This document shows, piece by piece, positions 8,069 through 17,143 of a DNA stretch of 36,263 bases (its first letter is position 1; every line of letters begins with the position of its first letter). The translations under genes and the position numbers were made by a program. Under the pieces are notes generated by a model. It ran no database searches, had not been told where the DNA came from, and was given only the letters and a program-made list of their open reading frames with translations. Source of the DNA: a bacterium (GTDB lineage Bacteria; Patescibacteriota; CG2-30-54-11); assembly GCA_029573015.1 (NCBI GenBank), contig JAKQHK010000050.1, positions 1 to 36,263 of the forward strand. Reading direction: 5' to 3'.

Positions 8069-9619
8069 ATGTCCCAGCTAAGCGATGAGGAAATCCTGAA
8101 CCGCATAGAATCATCCGGTGCCAACGAGCACCAACCTGCAGACGCGCTGGCAGAAATTCTCCAGCAGTTCCGAAACGAACGTGCTGCACCCGACTCCCGT
8201 TTCCAACAGGAACTGGAAAAAAGCCTCCTCGCCCGGCAAACAGCCGAACCTGCCAAACAGAATTTATTCATGCTTGTATGGAGAAATGTAAACATGCGAA
8301 AAATTACCTATGCCGCTGTCCCCTCCCTTGCCTTGCTCGTTATCGCTGCCATCATCATCAACCCCTTTGCTAACCGCTTTAACAGTGAAGACTTCCTACA
8401 AAAAGCATACGCGAACAATGAACCGCAAGGTTCTGGCTCGATTCATTATCAAAAAACTCGTTATTTGCCTGGAGCAGATGAGGCAGCGTTCAACGAGATC
8501 ATGTTCGCTCAGGTGCCTGCAGCAGCTACCGTTGATGCCGGTGGCGAAGCATTGCCTGAAATAACCATCAGCGCTGGAGCAGGTATTGTCGGTATGCAGA
8601 CTCAGGATATGATTAATGAGATGTGGTCTGACGACGCTGGCAACTTCATGTATATTTCCACTGACCCTGAAAGCGGGGAAGTGCTGGATGGCCATCTCAG
8701 CCGTATGAACGCCGATGGCACCCCGGAAGCCTGGTTCCGTACCGACTCGCCTTTCGGTTACTCAGATGGCGGAGTCGCCACCAGCTATGTTGTAGGAGAT
8801 ACAAACCAATCGAATGAAGCAGGTATGGTATCCGCGGGCGTCATAGGTGGCACCGGTGAAATCGGATTGTCAGCCGGTGGCACACCTCCTGAGCTAACCG
8901 TGTCTACTGGTCCCGTGGTCGGTAGTGTGGGGATGATTAACGTAAGCGGCGTAACCACTAGCAACATGATCGTATCTTCGAGCGGAACCGTCTCCACAAC
9001 CCCCAATAGTGACCAGCCGATTGAAGAAGTAACAATCTGTATCGGTGCCACCCAGATGTCGGATCAGGATCAGGCAAGTCTTGAGGCATGGACACAAGCT
9101 ACAGATAAATTCTATCAACAGCTCGATCAACTCCACAGTGAAAAAAATGCCGGCACCATTCAGGCTATCCTGGAGGAACTCAAAGCCAATGATCAGCTTG
9201 CTTACGAGGGTACACAGCAGATAGACGGTATCGCCTATCACGTCTTCCGGGTACAGTATCCTGAAATGCCATTACCCCAAGGGATGATACCGTCTGACTT
9301 CACTATGGGCAGCAGACTGTATTTCGATCCAGACACCTATCGCCTGAGCCGCGAAGAACAGACTGCGGAATATGAGGAAAAAACCTACAGTCTCAGTCAA
9401 ACCGTGTTTCTCGAAGACAGCTGGCTGGATGCTGATCCGGATACGATCTTCAATCCTGATCGCTATGATCTCAAAAAAGCAGAAATCAACCTCGATGCCG
9501 GCAATATCGTGATGATCGATACAGCTGATCTGCCCGCTGATTCCGGTTGCTTTGAACTGCAGGGCGAAACCTGGGTACAGATTGACGAAGCACAAGCGTT
9601 GCCCCCAGAAAACGAATAG
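8069..9619 (+). CDS. Single-TM protein, candidate membrane anti-sigma/sensor partner of the ECF sigma factor
   Basis: 516 aa directly downstream of the sigma gene. Cytoplasmic N-terminus, TM ITYAAVPSLALLVIAAIIINPF, long extracytoplasmic Gly/Ser/Thr/Val-rich region. Confidence 0.55.
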   Translation: MSQLSDEEILNRIESSGANEHQPADALAEILQQFRNERAAPDSRFQQELEKSLLARQTAEPAKQNLFMLVWRNVNMRKITYAAVPSLALLVIAAIIINPFANRFNSEDFLQKAYANNEPQGSGSIHYQKTRYLPGADEAAFNEIMFAQVPAAATVDAGGEALPEITISAGAGIVGMQTQDMINEMWSDDAGNFMYISTDPESGEVLDGHLSRMNADGTPEAWFRTDSPFGYSDGGVATSYVVGDTNQSNEAGMVSAGVIGGTGEIGLSAGGTPPELTVSTGPVVGSVGMINVSGVTTSNMIVSSSGTVSTTPNSDQPIEEVTICIGATQMSDQDQASLEAWTQATDKFYQQLDQLHSEKNAGTIQAILEELKANDQLAYEGTQQIDGIAYHVFRVQYPEMPLPQGMIPSDFTMGSRLYFDPDTYRLSREEQTAEYEEKTYSLSQTVFLEDSWLDADPDTIFNPDRYDLKKAEINLDAGNIVMIDTADLPADSGCFELQGETWVQIDEAQALPPENE

Positions 9620-9645
9620 CTACTGTACACTTCTTTATTTAGCAT

Positions 9646-9674
9646 AAAAAACGGAGCTATGCTCCGTTTTTTTT
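9646..9674. terminator. Bidirectional rho-independent terminator
   Basis: AAAAAACGGAGC-TAT-GCTCCGTTTTTTTT between convergent genes. Confidence 0.93.
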
Positions 9675-9696
9675 ATCTGATAACAGTAACTACCCC

Positions 9697-10554
9697 CTAT
9701 CCCCTTCCCCCTATCCCCTCGTAGTACTCCTGCATCTTTAAAGCGTCCTCCTCCAGATTGGGACTTTCGCAGATAACCAGACCCTTGACCTTGAAATCTT
9801 TAAGCGCCTGCATCAAAGCCCGCCAGTCGATCTCAGCTTCCTCAAGCACCAGATGATTGCGTTCGCCTTTGGCAGTGAAATTAATTCCGGACATGTGAAT
9901 ATGCATATCTTCAAGGGTTGCCTTACCGAGCTCTGATTTTATCTGAGTAAGCATGCCAGCGAAATCGTCATAACCGTTGACCTGCCCGCCTGAGCGGGCC
10001 TGGGCATGCGCGAAATCAACACACAACGCTACCCCTTCGACCTCGTGCGCTAACCGAATCAGTTCCTCGAGGTTACCAAACTGGGTTGGCTTGCCAGTAA
10101 GCTCCGGTCTGATCTGCACTGCCGTGATTCCGTTCTCCAGCAGTGAAGTTCGCAATAGTTGCAACTGCTCTTTCACGATCGGATAAACTTCCTCCGAACT
10201 GCGCTGCTGATAAAACGCTGGATGGAAGGTAAAACGGTCCGCACCCATAGCCTGACATGCCTTGGCTGTCTGCAGAAGCATGGCGCGCGATGCCCCGATT
10301 TTTTGCTTTTCAAGCGAAGCAAGATTGATGTAATACGGCCCGTGCGCGCTCAGTTTGACATCCAGCGCTGCACTGCGCTCCCGGATCCTGGCAGCCTCTT
10401 CTGCGGACATTTTCACCCCATGCACAAACTCAACTTCCAGACACTCGAGCCCCAGTTCAGCGATGCGTTCAATACCAGAGAGTGTAGAACGCTTCTGGCT
10501 GCTGAACGGCGAACCACCAGTCCCAAAGCGTAACCTATCCATAGCAACTCCCAC
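9697..10554 (-). CDS. AP endonuclease family 2 / endonuclease IV-like TIM barrel
   Basis: RFGTGGSP, SAHGPYYINLAS, RFTFHPAFY, LCVDFAHAQARSGGQVNGYDDF, DMHIHMSGI, LVICESPNLEEDALKMQ. Confidence 0.85.
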   Translation of the reverse strand: MGVAMDRLRFGTGGSPFSSQKRSTLSGIERIAELGLECLEVEFVHGVKMSAEEAARIRERSAALDVKLSAHGPYYINLASLEKQKIGASRAMLLQTAKACQAMGADRFTFHPAFYQQRSSEEVYPIVKEQLQLLRTSLLENGITAVQIRPELTGKPTQFGNLEELIRLAHEVEGVALCVDFAHAQARSGGQVNGYDDFAGMLTQIKSELGKATLEDMHIHMSGINFTAKGERNHLVLEEAEIDWRALMQALKDFKVKGLVICESPNLEEDALKMQEYYEGIGGRG

Positions 10555-10561
10555 TAAACTG

Positions 10562-11209
10562 CTAATCTCGTTTCATGCGGAAATAAACCCGAAACACATA
10601 CTGACCGAATACAGCTCCGCTTCCACCCACACAGGCGAGCCAGATGAGAAATCCCTGCATGGTATTGAAATCCAAATCTTTGAGCAAAAGAAAACCGAGC
10701 ACGCCGGGTATCCAGGATAATCCGGCGGTATAGATAAAAAGCTTTCGGAAGCGCATAGCGGTTAAACCGCTCGCATAGCCGACCAGCTCGAAAATGCTGA
10801 ACCCAAACAAGCGAGCCATGATCAGGAGCTGGTCTTCGTGCGCCTGGGTGAGACGGTCAATCATTTCCATGGAGGCAGTGCCCATCAAGCGTTTAACCCA
10901 TTTTCGGCCATACCTGCGGGCTATGCAAAAAGAAATACTGGAGCTGATCAATCCTGCGCCATACAAATACACATTTGCCCAGCCAAGCCCATAAAGTTTG
11001 ATGGCTGCCACAACAAACGGCGCTCCTACAAGGGGCAGACAGACATGCCCAAAAGCTACAAGACCGATGATGGCCAGCGGTCCCCAGACGCCGAGCCGGC
11101 TAGTGATACCGGCGATTTCATCCGCCGATATACGGGTGGAAAAGTAGATACTGGTGATAACGATGCCCAAGGTAACGAAGGGCGTGACTATTTTTCTTAT
11201 CAAATTCAT
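10562..11209 (-). CDS. VTT/TVP38-DedA-like membrane protein
   Basis: Multiple TM segments; GHVCLPLVGAPFVVAAIKLYG, SSSISFCIARRYGRKWVKRLMG; start placed at MNLIRKIV. Confidence 0.65.
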   Translation of the reverse strand: MNLIRKIVTPFVTLGIVITSIYFSTRISADEIAGITSRLGVWGPLAIIGLVAFGHVCLPLVGAPFVVAAIKLYGLGWANVYLYGAGLISSSISFCIARRYGRKWVKRLMGTASMEMIDRLTQAHEDQLLIMARLFGFSIFELVGYASGLTAMRFRKLFIYTAGLSWIPGVLGFLLLKDLDFNTMQGFLIWLACVGGSGAVFGQYVFRVYFRMKRD

Positions 11210-11220
11210 TTTTTCAATGA

Positions 11221-11745
11221 TTAAATCAAAATAGCCCGTTCTCTCCGCAGCAGCCACTCTTTCACCGCCAAACCTCCTGAATACCCTCCCAGGTGGTGAT
11301 GACTTCCAACTACCCGGTGGCAGGGCACCATGATCGGTATCGGATTCGCGCCGCACGCAGCTCCTACTGCCCGGGCTGCCCGGCCCCGACCGATTTTTTC
11401 GGCAACCTGCTCATAGGAAAACATTTCTCCATAGGGTATGCGCAGCAACTGTTGCCAAACCTGCTTCTGAAAATCAGTGCCCCGTAGATCGAGCGGCACG
11501 GAAAACTGCTCAAGCTTTCCCCGCAGGTAGCGACGCAGCTCGACCTCTGCTTCCTTGATCACATAGTACGGACGCTCGATCACCTCGCGCGTATCAAGGT
11601 GGCGAAACAGCCAGCGATACAAACCTTCCCGATCATTAATGCTAATCGCACAGATACCCCGGCGCGTCGCGCCCATAGAGAGCGTACCGAACGGAGCCTC
11701 AAAGCTGGAAGCATACGCAGTCTCCATGTGCACCCCCATTACCAA
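11221..11745 (-). CDS. ogt: Methylated-DNA--protein-cysteine methyltransferase
   Basis: FQKQVWQQLLRIPYGEMFSYEQVAEKIGRGRAARAVGAACGANPIPIMVPCHRVVGSHHHLGGYSGG (PCHRV active site). Confidence 0.93.
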   Translation of the reverse strand: MVMGVHMETAYASSFEAPFGTLSMGATRRGICAISINDREGLYRWLFRHLDTREVIERPYYVIKEAEVELRRYLRGKLEQFSVPLDLRGTDFQKQVWQQLLRIPYGEMFSYEQVAEKIGRGRAARAVGAACGANPIPIMVPCHRVVGSHHHLGGYSGGLAVKEWLLRRERAILI

Positions 11746-11756
11746 TAGAGGAAGTC

Positions 11757-12374
11757 TTATTCGCTCCGGCAGACCGAACTGTCAAACGCTTCCACCCTGC
11801 CGGTACAGACCCCGATAAGCACTGCCGAGTCAGGATCGAAAACAAAACTCATATCCACCAGAATGGAGTAGAATATCGTATCGCTGATTTTTTCCAATGG
11901 ATAAAACGTGTTGCGTATAAACGCAACCGAATCCGCTGCGCCGATTTTCCCATATACCAGCTCCTTGGCTTGCTGCAGATCTTCTACCAGTCCCAGATCG
12001 CTTTTTTCATCTGCAGACTGGGCATCAGGCGGCAACTCCAGATCCGCAAGTGAATTCACGGTAGATTCAATGTCAGGAGTCTGCGGGATAGATGCATCTT
12101 CATCCGGCAATATCATGGGGTCATCATCAGTCTGCAGCTCGCCATACCCGTCGAGACCGGTATCATCGATAAGTACGGTCTCATCATTGGCTGCGATTTC
12201 GCCCTCTCCTGCCAGCAGCTTGCCGAGCACCAGCCCGCCGATGACGCTAATTGCAAAGAGGACCATGCCCGCCACTGCCCAGCGGCTTGGGTTTGCCTGA
12301 CTAGAACTACTGCTTTTTCTCGCCGACTTCCCTGACTCGGCTTTGTGGTGCTTCTTCTTCTTTTTCGCTGTCAT
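11757..12374 (-). CDS. Single-TM hypothetical protein
   Basis: MTAKKKKKHHKAESGKS basic N-terminus, TM WAVAGMVLFAISVIGGLVLG, acidic linker. Confidence 0.6.
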   Translation of the reverse strand: MTAKKKKKHHKAESGKSARKSSSSSQANPSRWAVAGMVLFAISVIGGLVLGKLLAGEGEIAANDETVLIDDTGLDGYGELQTDDDPMILPDEDASIPQTPDIESTVNSLADLELPPDAQSADEKSDLGLVEDLQQAKELVYGKIGAADSVAFIRNTFYPLEKISDTIFYSILVDMSFVFDPDSAVLIGVCTGRVEAFDSSVCRSE

Positions 12375-12427
12375 ACCTGTATCTCTTACAAATAAGCAGC
12401 AGTATTGTACCATGTTCTGGATAAAAA

Positions 12428-12462
12428 ATAAGGGCGTCCGGTCGAATGACCGGGCGCCCTTT
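12428..12462 (-). terminator. Rho-independent terminator of HU gene
   Basis: Minus strand: AGGGCGCCCGGTC-ATTC-GACCGGACGCCCT then TTATTTTTTAT. Confidence 0.85.
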
Positions 12463-12484
12463 GCGTACTCATGTACAACTACAC

Positions 12485-12757
12485 TTATTTGACAGCGTCC
12501 TTGAGGCCTTTGCCAACTACAAATGCCGGTACGGTTGAAGCGGCAATCTTGATGGTTGCGCCTGTACGGGGATTCCGGCCTTCTCTGGCTTTGCGTTTGC
12601 GGGTCATAAAGGTACCAAAACCAGTAATCTGAACTTTACCGCCTTTTTTCAAGGTTTTGCCGATGGCGCCAATGGTTGCAGCCAAAGCGTCTGAGGCGGC
12701 TTTTTTGGTCAAATTGGCTTCGTTTGCGATGTAGTCGATGAGTTCTGTTTTGTTCAT
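12485..12757 (-). CDS. HU-family DNA-binding protein
   Basis: [27 protein letters not shown]...[38 protein letters not shown]. Confidence 0.95.
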   Translation of the reverse strand: MNKTELIDYIANEANLTKKAASDALAATIGAIGKTLKKGGKVQITGFGTFMTRKRKAREGRNPRTGATIKIAASTVPAFVVGKGLKDAVK

Positions 12758-12821
12758 CGTGATCTACCTCCTTCTGTGTTGATGGATAAATAAATTTGGA
12801 TATTGTTCATATCCAGCGCGT

Positions 12822-12850
12822 ACTATACCCAATATTTACCGGCATTACAA
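12822..12850 (-). promoter_or_regulatory. Sigma70-type promoter for HU gene
   Basis: TTGTAA-17 bp-TATAGT on the minus strand; GGAGG upstream of the HU start. Confidence 0.65.
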
Positions 12851-12906
12851 GGGTTTTTTCCTGTTATCGTGCGGTAAACTCCGGATGAACATTTTCTCCT
12901 CCATAC

Positions 12907-12938
12907 AAAAAACCGGCCAGCAATTTACTGACCGGTTC
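12907..12938 (-). terminator. Rho-independent terminator downstream of rny
   Basis: Minus strand: AACCGGTCAG-TAAATTG-CTGGCCGGTT then TTTT. Confidence 0.75.
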
Positions 12939-12955
12939 TTGTGTAGCTTGGTATT

Positions 12956-13032
12956 GACGACCGACAACCGACAACTGATAACTGATAACTGTTGACTAAT
13001 AACTGATAACTAGAGACTCAGGACTAGAGACT
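12956..13032. repeat. Degenerate tandem repeat downstream of rny
   Basis: gacgaccgacaaccgacaactgataactgataactgttgactaataactgataactagagactcaggactagagacta. Confidence 0.8.
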
Positions 13033-14551
13033 ATTTAGCGTATTCCACCACGCGCGTCTCGCGGATAACATTAACCTTGATCTGGCCGGGATATTCCAAC
13101 CCCTGCTCGATCTGCCGGGCAGCATTAATGGCGATGGTCTTGGCCTGCAGGTCATCGACCTCCTCCGGATTGACCATAACCCGGATCTCGCGACCGGCCT
13201 GTACGGCAAAAGACTTGTGAACGCCGGGGATGTGATTGGTGATCTCTTCCAGTTTCTCCAGCCGTTCGATGTAGTTCTCCACGGTGTCATAGCGGGCTCC
13301 CGGCCGAGCTCCCGAGATGGCGTCCGCTGAAAGCACGATAAAATCCTCGGGCGATTTAAGCGGCACGTCCTCATGATGCGCCCGCACGGCGTATTCGACC
13401 CGCTCACCAAATCCGAGCTTTTTGAGCAGGTCAGCACCGATGGTGGCATGCCCGCCCTCGACTTTGTGGTCTATAGCTTTGCCGATGTCATGGAGCAGGG
13501 CGGCCTTGCGCACCAGCGCTGTATCCGCGCCGATTTCGGCTGCCATAAGCGCCCCTATATTGGAAGCTTCAATCGAGTGCTCCAGTACATTCTGCCCGTA
13601 GCTGAAACGGAATTTCAATGTCCCCAGCAGCTTGAGGACGTCGGACTTCAAGCCCGGCACCTTGGCGGCATTGGCGGCATTCTGACCGGCTTCCATGACG
13701 ACCTTATCGACTTCCTTCTGGGCTTTTTCCACGACTTCCTCGATGCGGGCTGGATGGATGCGACCGTCAGCCACAAGCTGGCTGAGCGAAACCCGGGCGA
13801 CTTCCCGGCGCACCGGGTCGAAGCTAGAAATAACAATTGTTTCTGGTGTGTCATCGACGATAAAATCCACCCCTGTGGCTTTCTCGAGTGCCCGGATGTT
13901 GCGGCCTTCCCGTCCGATGATCCGTCCCTTCATCTCGTCGCTCGGCAAAGAAACAGAACTGACGGTTACTTCATTGGTATGCTCGGTAGCGCAGCGCTGG
14001 ATGGCAGTGGCGATGATTTCCCGCGCCTTGCGGTCTGCTTCCTCCTTGGTCGCGGTTTCCACTTCCTTGATCAGACGCAGGGCGTCCTCTTTGATATCTT
14101 TTTCGACCCGAAGCAGGAGTTCGTCCTTGGCCTCCTCTGAGGTCATGTGGGCGACGCTCTCGAGCTTCTGGACGATCTGCTGTTTGCGATCCTCAAGTTC
14201 TTTCAGAAAATTCTCGGCTGTCTTGCGTTTTTCATCCAGTTCAGCATTTTTCTTTTCTACAACATCATAACGCTTGTCAATCGATTCCTCTTTCTGGTGC
14301 AGGCGTTTCTGCTCAACGACGATTTCCGCCCGCATCCGCGCTGCATCGGCTTCGGCTTTTTCCTTGATCTTCATGGCCTCGTCCTTGGCTTCCAGCACTA
14401 GCTCCTTCTGCTGTGCCTTGGCCGTGGAGAGCATCTGCTGCGCCTCTTCCCGCTCCTTCTCGATTTTGCCCTTGCTCAGGATCGGCTGCACAAAAAAACC
14501 TGCTGCAAAGGCAAGGCCTCCGACGAGCAGGGCGGTGATGACTATTTCCAT
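13031..14551 (-). CDS. rny: Ribonuclease Y
   Basis: N-terminal TM, coiled coil, KH domain (GRIIGREGRNIRALEKATGVDFIVDDTPETIVISSFDPVRREVAR), HD domain (LLHDIGKAIDHKVEGGHATIGADLL). Confidence 0.97.
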   Translation of the reverse strand: MEIVITALLVGGLAFAAGFFVQPILSKGKIEKEREEAQQMLSTAKAQQKELVLEAKDEAMKIKEKAEADAARMRAEIVVEQKRLHQKEESIDKRYDVVEKKNAELDEKRKTAENFLKELEDRKQQIVQKLESVAHMTSEEAKDELLLRVEKDIKEDALRLIKEVETATKEEADRKAREIIATAIQRCATEHTNEVTVSSVSLPSDEMKGRIIGREGRNIRALEKATGVDFIVDDTPETIVISSFDPVRREVARVSLSQLVADGRIHPARIEEVVEKAQKEVDKVVMEAGQNAANAAKVPGLKSDVLKLLGTLKFRFSYGQNVLEHSIEASNIGALMAAEIGADTALVRKAALLHDIGKAIDHKVEGGHATIGADLLKKLGFGERVEYAVRAHHEDVPLKSPEDFIVLSADAISGARPGARYDTVENYIERLEKLEEITNHIPGVHKSFAVQAGREIRVMVNPEEVDDLQAKTIAINAARQIEQGLEYPGQIKVNVIRETRVVEYAK

Positions 14552-14601
14552 GTTGTACCCCTTTTTACTAACGGGGGAGTGATGCCTGGTTTTGTTTTTG
14601 C

Positions 14602-14829
14602 TTAGTCGAGCTCACGCTCATAGTCATAGGTACCAGCCGGTGCCCGCCCCTGTACGACAGGCGGGGGACAGGGCAAATTTCCGGACAATACGCCATAATG
14701 ACTGAACAGTTTCATGATGAATGTTTCCAGAATGAGCAGAAAAAGGACAGAAACAGCACATATGAGCAAAATCACCAGGTCAACTCCCGCAAAATAAAAT
14801 AATTCGGTAAATGTGAACATACTAATCAT
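14602..14829 (-). CDS. Small single-TM protein (start uncertain)
   Basis: MISMFTFTELFYFAGVDLVILLICAVSVLFLLILETFIMKLF...; hydrophobic segment immediately upstream of rny; start codon not well supported. Confidence 0.4.
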   Translation of the reverse strand: MISMFTFTELFYFAGVDLVILLICAVSVLFLLILETFIMKLFSHYGVLSGNLPCPPPVVQGRAPAGTYDYERELD

Positions 14830-14864
14830 AGGATTACCTGCCATGCCTGTCAAGCAACAAATCA

Positions 14865-14893
14865 TTGCCAAAAATGCAAAATGGCGGTATAAT
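14865..14893 (+). promoter_or_regulatory. Sigma70-type promoter for the orphan gene pair
   Basis: TTGCCA-17 bp-TATAAT, then AAAGGAG upstream of ATG at 14936. Confidence 0.75.
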
Positions 14894-14935
14894 GTCATGA
14901 TATGGCAATAAAACAAAAATAAAAGGAGTTTCCCC

Positions 14936-15322
14936 ATGACAACCCATCCGCCGCTGCATTTCCAGACTGACGAACAGGAAACTGCCCGCCAGCTGCTCCA
15001 GCAGGTGATGACACAGGTCCAGACCGACACCCGCTGGCAAGAAGAGGTAAAAAACCTGCCGACAGAGGAAATGCTTACCAAAACCTGGGAAAAAATCATC
15101 ATAGCCGCCGAAGGCATGATCGATGCCACGCTTCCGGACACCTGGACCGAGTATGTCGACTGGCTCGATGACGCTGACCTGCGTTCCCGCTGCCAGGCGA
15201 TCCGTGCCAAACATACAACGTCAAAAAATGCCTGGTTTGCCCTCCCTCAGGAAGGACGCAATGCCATCGCGGTCATCCAGACCGAACGCATACTATCCAC
15301 GCTTTCCAGTCTGACAAATTAA
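14936..15322 (+). CDS. Hypothetical helical protein
   Basis: 128 aa ORF with promoter and RBS (AAAGGAGTTTCCCCATG). Confidence 0.65.
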   Translation: MTTHPPLHFQTDEQETARQLLQQVMTQVQTDTRWQEEVKNLPTEEMLTKTWEKIIIAAEGMIDATLPDTWTEYVDWLDDADLRSRCQAIRAKHTTSKNAWFALPQEGRNAIAVIQTERILSTLSSLTN

Positions 15323-15338
15323 TACCAAAGGGGAAATA

Positions 15339-15752
15339 ATGTCTCTTGATTTATTGACTAATCCGGAACTGATCCACGAGATATCACAGGCTGGAGTGCA
15401 ACTTAAAGAAGTTGTTGGTATAGTCATGCAACACATGGACGCGCAGTCCTTGCACACCATGCTGCAGGAAGCTCTCAGCCATGGGCAGGAATTCCTCCAG
15501 GCTGCGCAACAGGTAGCTGAAGCATTAGGCCAGCAGGCTGAAACAGCACTTCAACAACTTCAAAACTTATTACCAAATCTCCCGGCTGATGGGGGCGGTG
15601 GCGGTCTAGCGGAAACATTACAAGGGACCCCTCCCCCTCTTTTTAACTTTGATTTATCGTCGACTGAGGCAGCAGGAGTGGGAGTAGTTATTGCTGCAGC
15701 TCTTCTTTTATTTATCAAATATAAGACACGCATATCACCTAACGGAAGATAG
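15339..15752 (+). CDS. Hypothetical helical protein with C-terminal TM anchor
   Basis: 137 aa; 17 bp after the previous ORF with RBS AAAGGGGAAATAATG; Gln-rich helix, GGGGG linker, TM (GVGVVIAAALLLFI). Confidence 0.65.
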   Translation: MSLDLLTNPELIHEISQAGVQLKEVVGIVMQHMDAQSLHTMLQEALSHGQEFLQAAQQVAEALGQQAETALQQLQNLLPNLPADGGGGGLAETLQGTPPPLFNFDLSSTEAAGVGVVIAAALLLFIKYKTRISPNGR

Positions 15753-15771
15753 CATTCACTATAAAAAGATT

Positions 15772-17118
15772 TCAGATCAGCATATTATCAGTAGTGCTAT
15801 TTACCAAATTAGCTATCAGCTGATACCTTCTCTTTTTCTCCTCTTTCGGCACATCATCCGTATACTTCTTTGCCGCATACGTGCCCGGCCGGGGGGAATA
15901 CATAGCGACATATACATTGTCATAGCGGATTTCCCGGACCAGCTTGACGGTTTCCTCGAATTCAGCTTCGGTCTCGCCGGGAAATCCGACGATGATATCG
16001 GTTCCCAGCTCCATATCCGGCACGCGCGCCCGGATAGCAGCGATGAGCTTACAGTATTCCGCGATCGTATGCCGGCGGTTCATGCGTTGCAATACAGTAT
16101 CCGAACCTGACTGCACTGCCATATGCAGATAGCGGTCCAGTTTGGGCAGGGCAAGCGTTTCCACGAGGTCAAGAGTGAAGTCAAACGGGTTGGCAGTCAA
16201 GAAGGACAGCTTATCAAGGTCTTCCAGCTCATGCAGTTCTCTGAGCAACGATGCAAAAGGCAGTTCCGCCTCACTGTTGATGCGGATCTGCTTTTTCTGC
16301 TCAGCATCAGCTATTCCCCAGGAATTGACATTCTGCCCGAGCAGGGTGATGTGGTTGAAACCATTTTTGACCAAATCCTTCACCTCAGTGATTATTTCCT
16401 CCTGCGTCCGACTGACTTCCCTGCCCCTGCCGTAGGGCACGACGCAATAGGTGCAGAAGTTATCGCAGCCTTCGGAGATCTTCACATAGGCATGTTCGCC
16501 TTCGGCTCGTTTTGGTATGGGGAATTGAGTATTGGGTATTGTTTGAAAATTGCCTGTTGAAAATTGATTATTGGATGGTGAAAATTGGATATTGGATATT
16601 TGATGTAAAATCTCCGGCAGTCGCTCCTCCCACTCGTCCAGCTCGAGAACATAATCGACAAAACTAGCCCGGCGCCGCAGCTCTGCCTCGCTGAACCGTT
16701 GTCGCTCCCCGCGTACCGACCCGACCATGCAGCCGGTCAATACTACGAGCGGTGAGTTATGAGCTTTGAGCTTTAAGCTTTTTTCTGTATCACCCGTCGC
16801 CCCTCGCTCTACGCTCATAGTTAAACGCTCTTTTGTTTCTTCGCTTCGTTGATTATTGCTTCGTTGATTTTTGTTTTCTTGATCATTGTTTATTTGCATT
16901 TTCAATTTTTTGCCCCACCCGTACACCTTATCCTCAGCAGCCTGACGCACTGAACAGCTGTTGAGCACGATAATATCAGCCTCCTGCCAGCGTCCGGCTG
17001 GTTTCAAGCCATAACGCTCAAGCAGGCCAGCAAGCCGCTCGCTGTCCGCCGTGTTCATCTGACAACCAAAGGTTTGGATGAAGTAGTGTTTCTGCTCTTT
17101 GCTTTGTATGCTTGACAT
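15772..17118 (-). CDS. miaB: tRNA-2-methylthio-N6-dimethylallyladenosine synthase (MiaB-family radical SAM)
   Basis: YFIQTFGCQMNTADSERL, LNSCSVRQAAEDKVYGW, VVLTGCMVGS, ISEGCDNFCTYCVVPYGRGREVSR; two in-frame low-complexity insertions. Confidence 0.93.
   Translation of the reverse strand: MSSIQSKEQKHYFIQTFGCQMNTADSERLAGLLERYGLKPAGRWQEADIIVLNSCSVRQAAEDKVYGWGKKLKMQINNDQENKNQRSNNQRSEETKERLTMSVERGATGDTEKSLKLKAHNSPLVVLTGCMVGSVRGERQRFSEAELRRRASFVDYVLELDEWEERLPEILHQISNIQFSPSNNQFSTGNFQTIPNTQFPIPKRAEGEHAYVKISEGCDNFCTYCVVPYGRGREVSRTQEEIITEVKDLVKNGFNHITLLGQNVNSWGIADAEQKKQIRINSEAELPFASLLRELHELEDLDKLSFLTANPFDFTLDLVETLALPKLDRYLHMAVQSGSDTVLQRMNRRHTIAEYCKLIAAIRARVPDMELGTDIIVGFPGETEAEFEETVKLVREIRYDNVYVAMYSPRPGTYAAKKYTDDVPKEEKKRRYQLIANLVNSTTDNMLI
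16530..16612. repeat. Degenerate ~7-8 bp tandem repeat inside miaB
   Basis: gaattgagtattgggtattgtttgaaaattgcctgttgaaaattgattattggatggtgaaaattggatattggatatttgatg; encodes SNIQFSPSNNQFSTGNFQTIPNTQFPIPK. Confidence 0.8.
16842..16890. repeat. ~15-bp tandem repeat inside miaB
   Basis: cttcgttgattattg / cttcgttgatttttg / ttttcttgatcattg; encodes NNDQENKNQRSNNQRSEE in frame. Confidence 0.8.
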
Positions 17119-17143
17119 AGATAGATAGATAGATAGATAGATA
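17117..17143. repeat. (ATAG)6.75 tetranucleotide microsatellite
   Basis: ATAG x6 + ATA overlapping the miaB start codon; short (2.75-unit) sister locus at 17604-17614. Confidence 0.95.

Noticed and set aside
9978-10010. REP-like palindrome GCCCGCCTGAGCGGGC inside the endonuclease IV-like gene
   Set aside because: It encodes FAHAQARSGGQVNGYDD, which resembles the conserved FAHxxARSxGxxNxY motif of the family, so protein conservation explains it better than a repeat insertion.
12956-13032. Possible CRISPR array
   Set aside because: Units are 7-10 bp, degenerate and contiguous with no spacers, and no cas genes are present in the window.
13373-14140. 255-aa + strand ORF antisense to rny
   Set aside because: Shadow ORF of RNase Y coding sequence.
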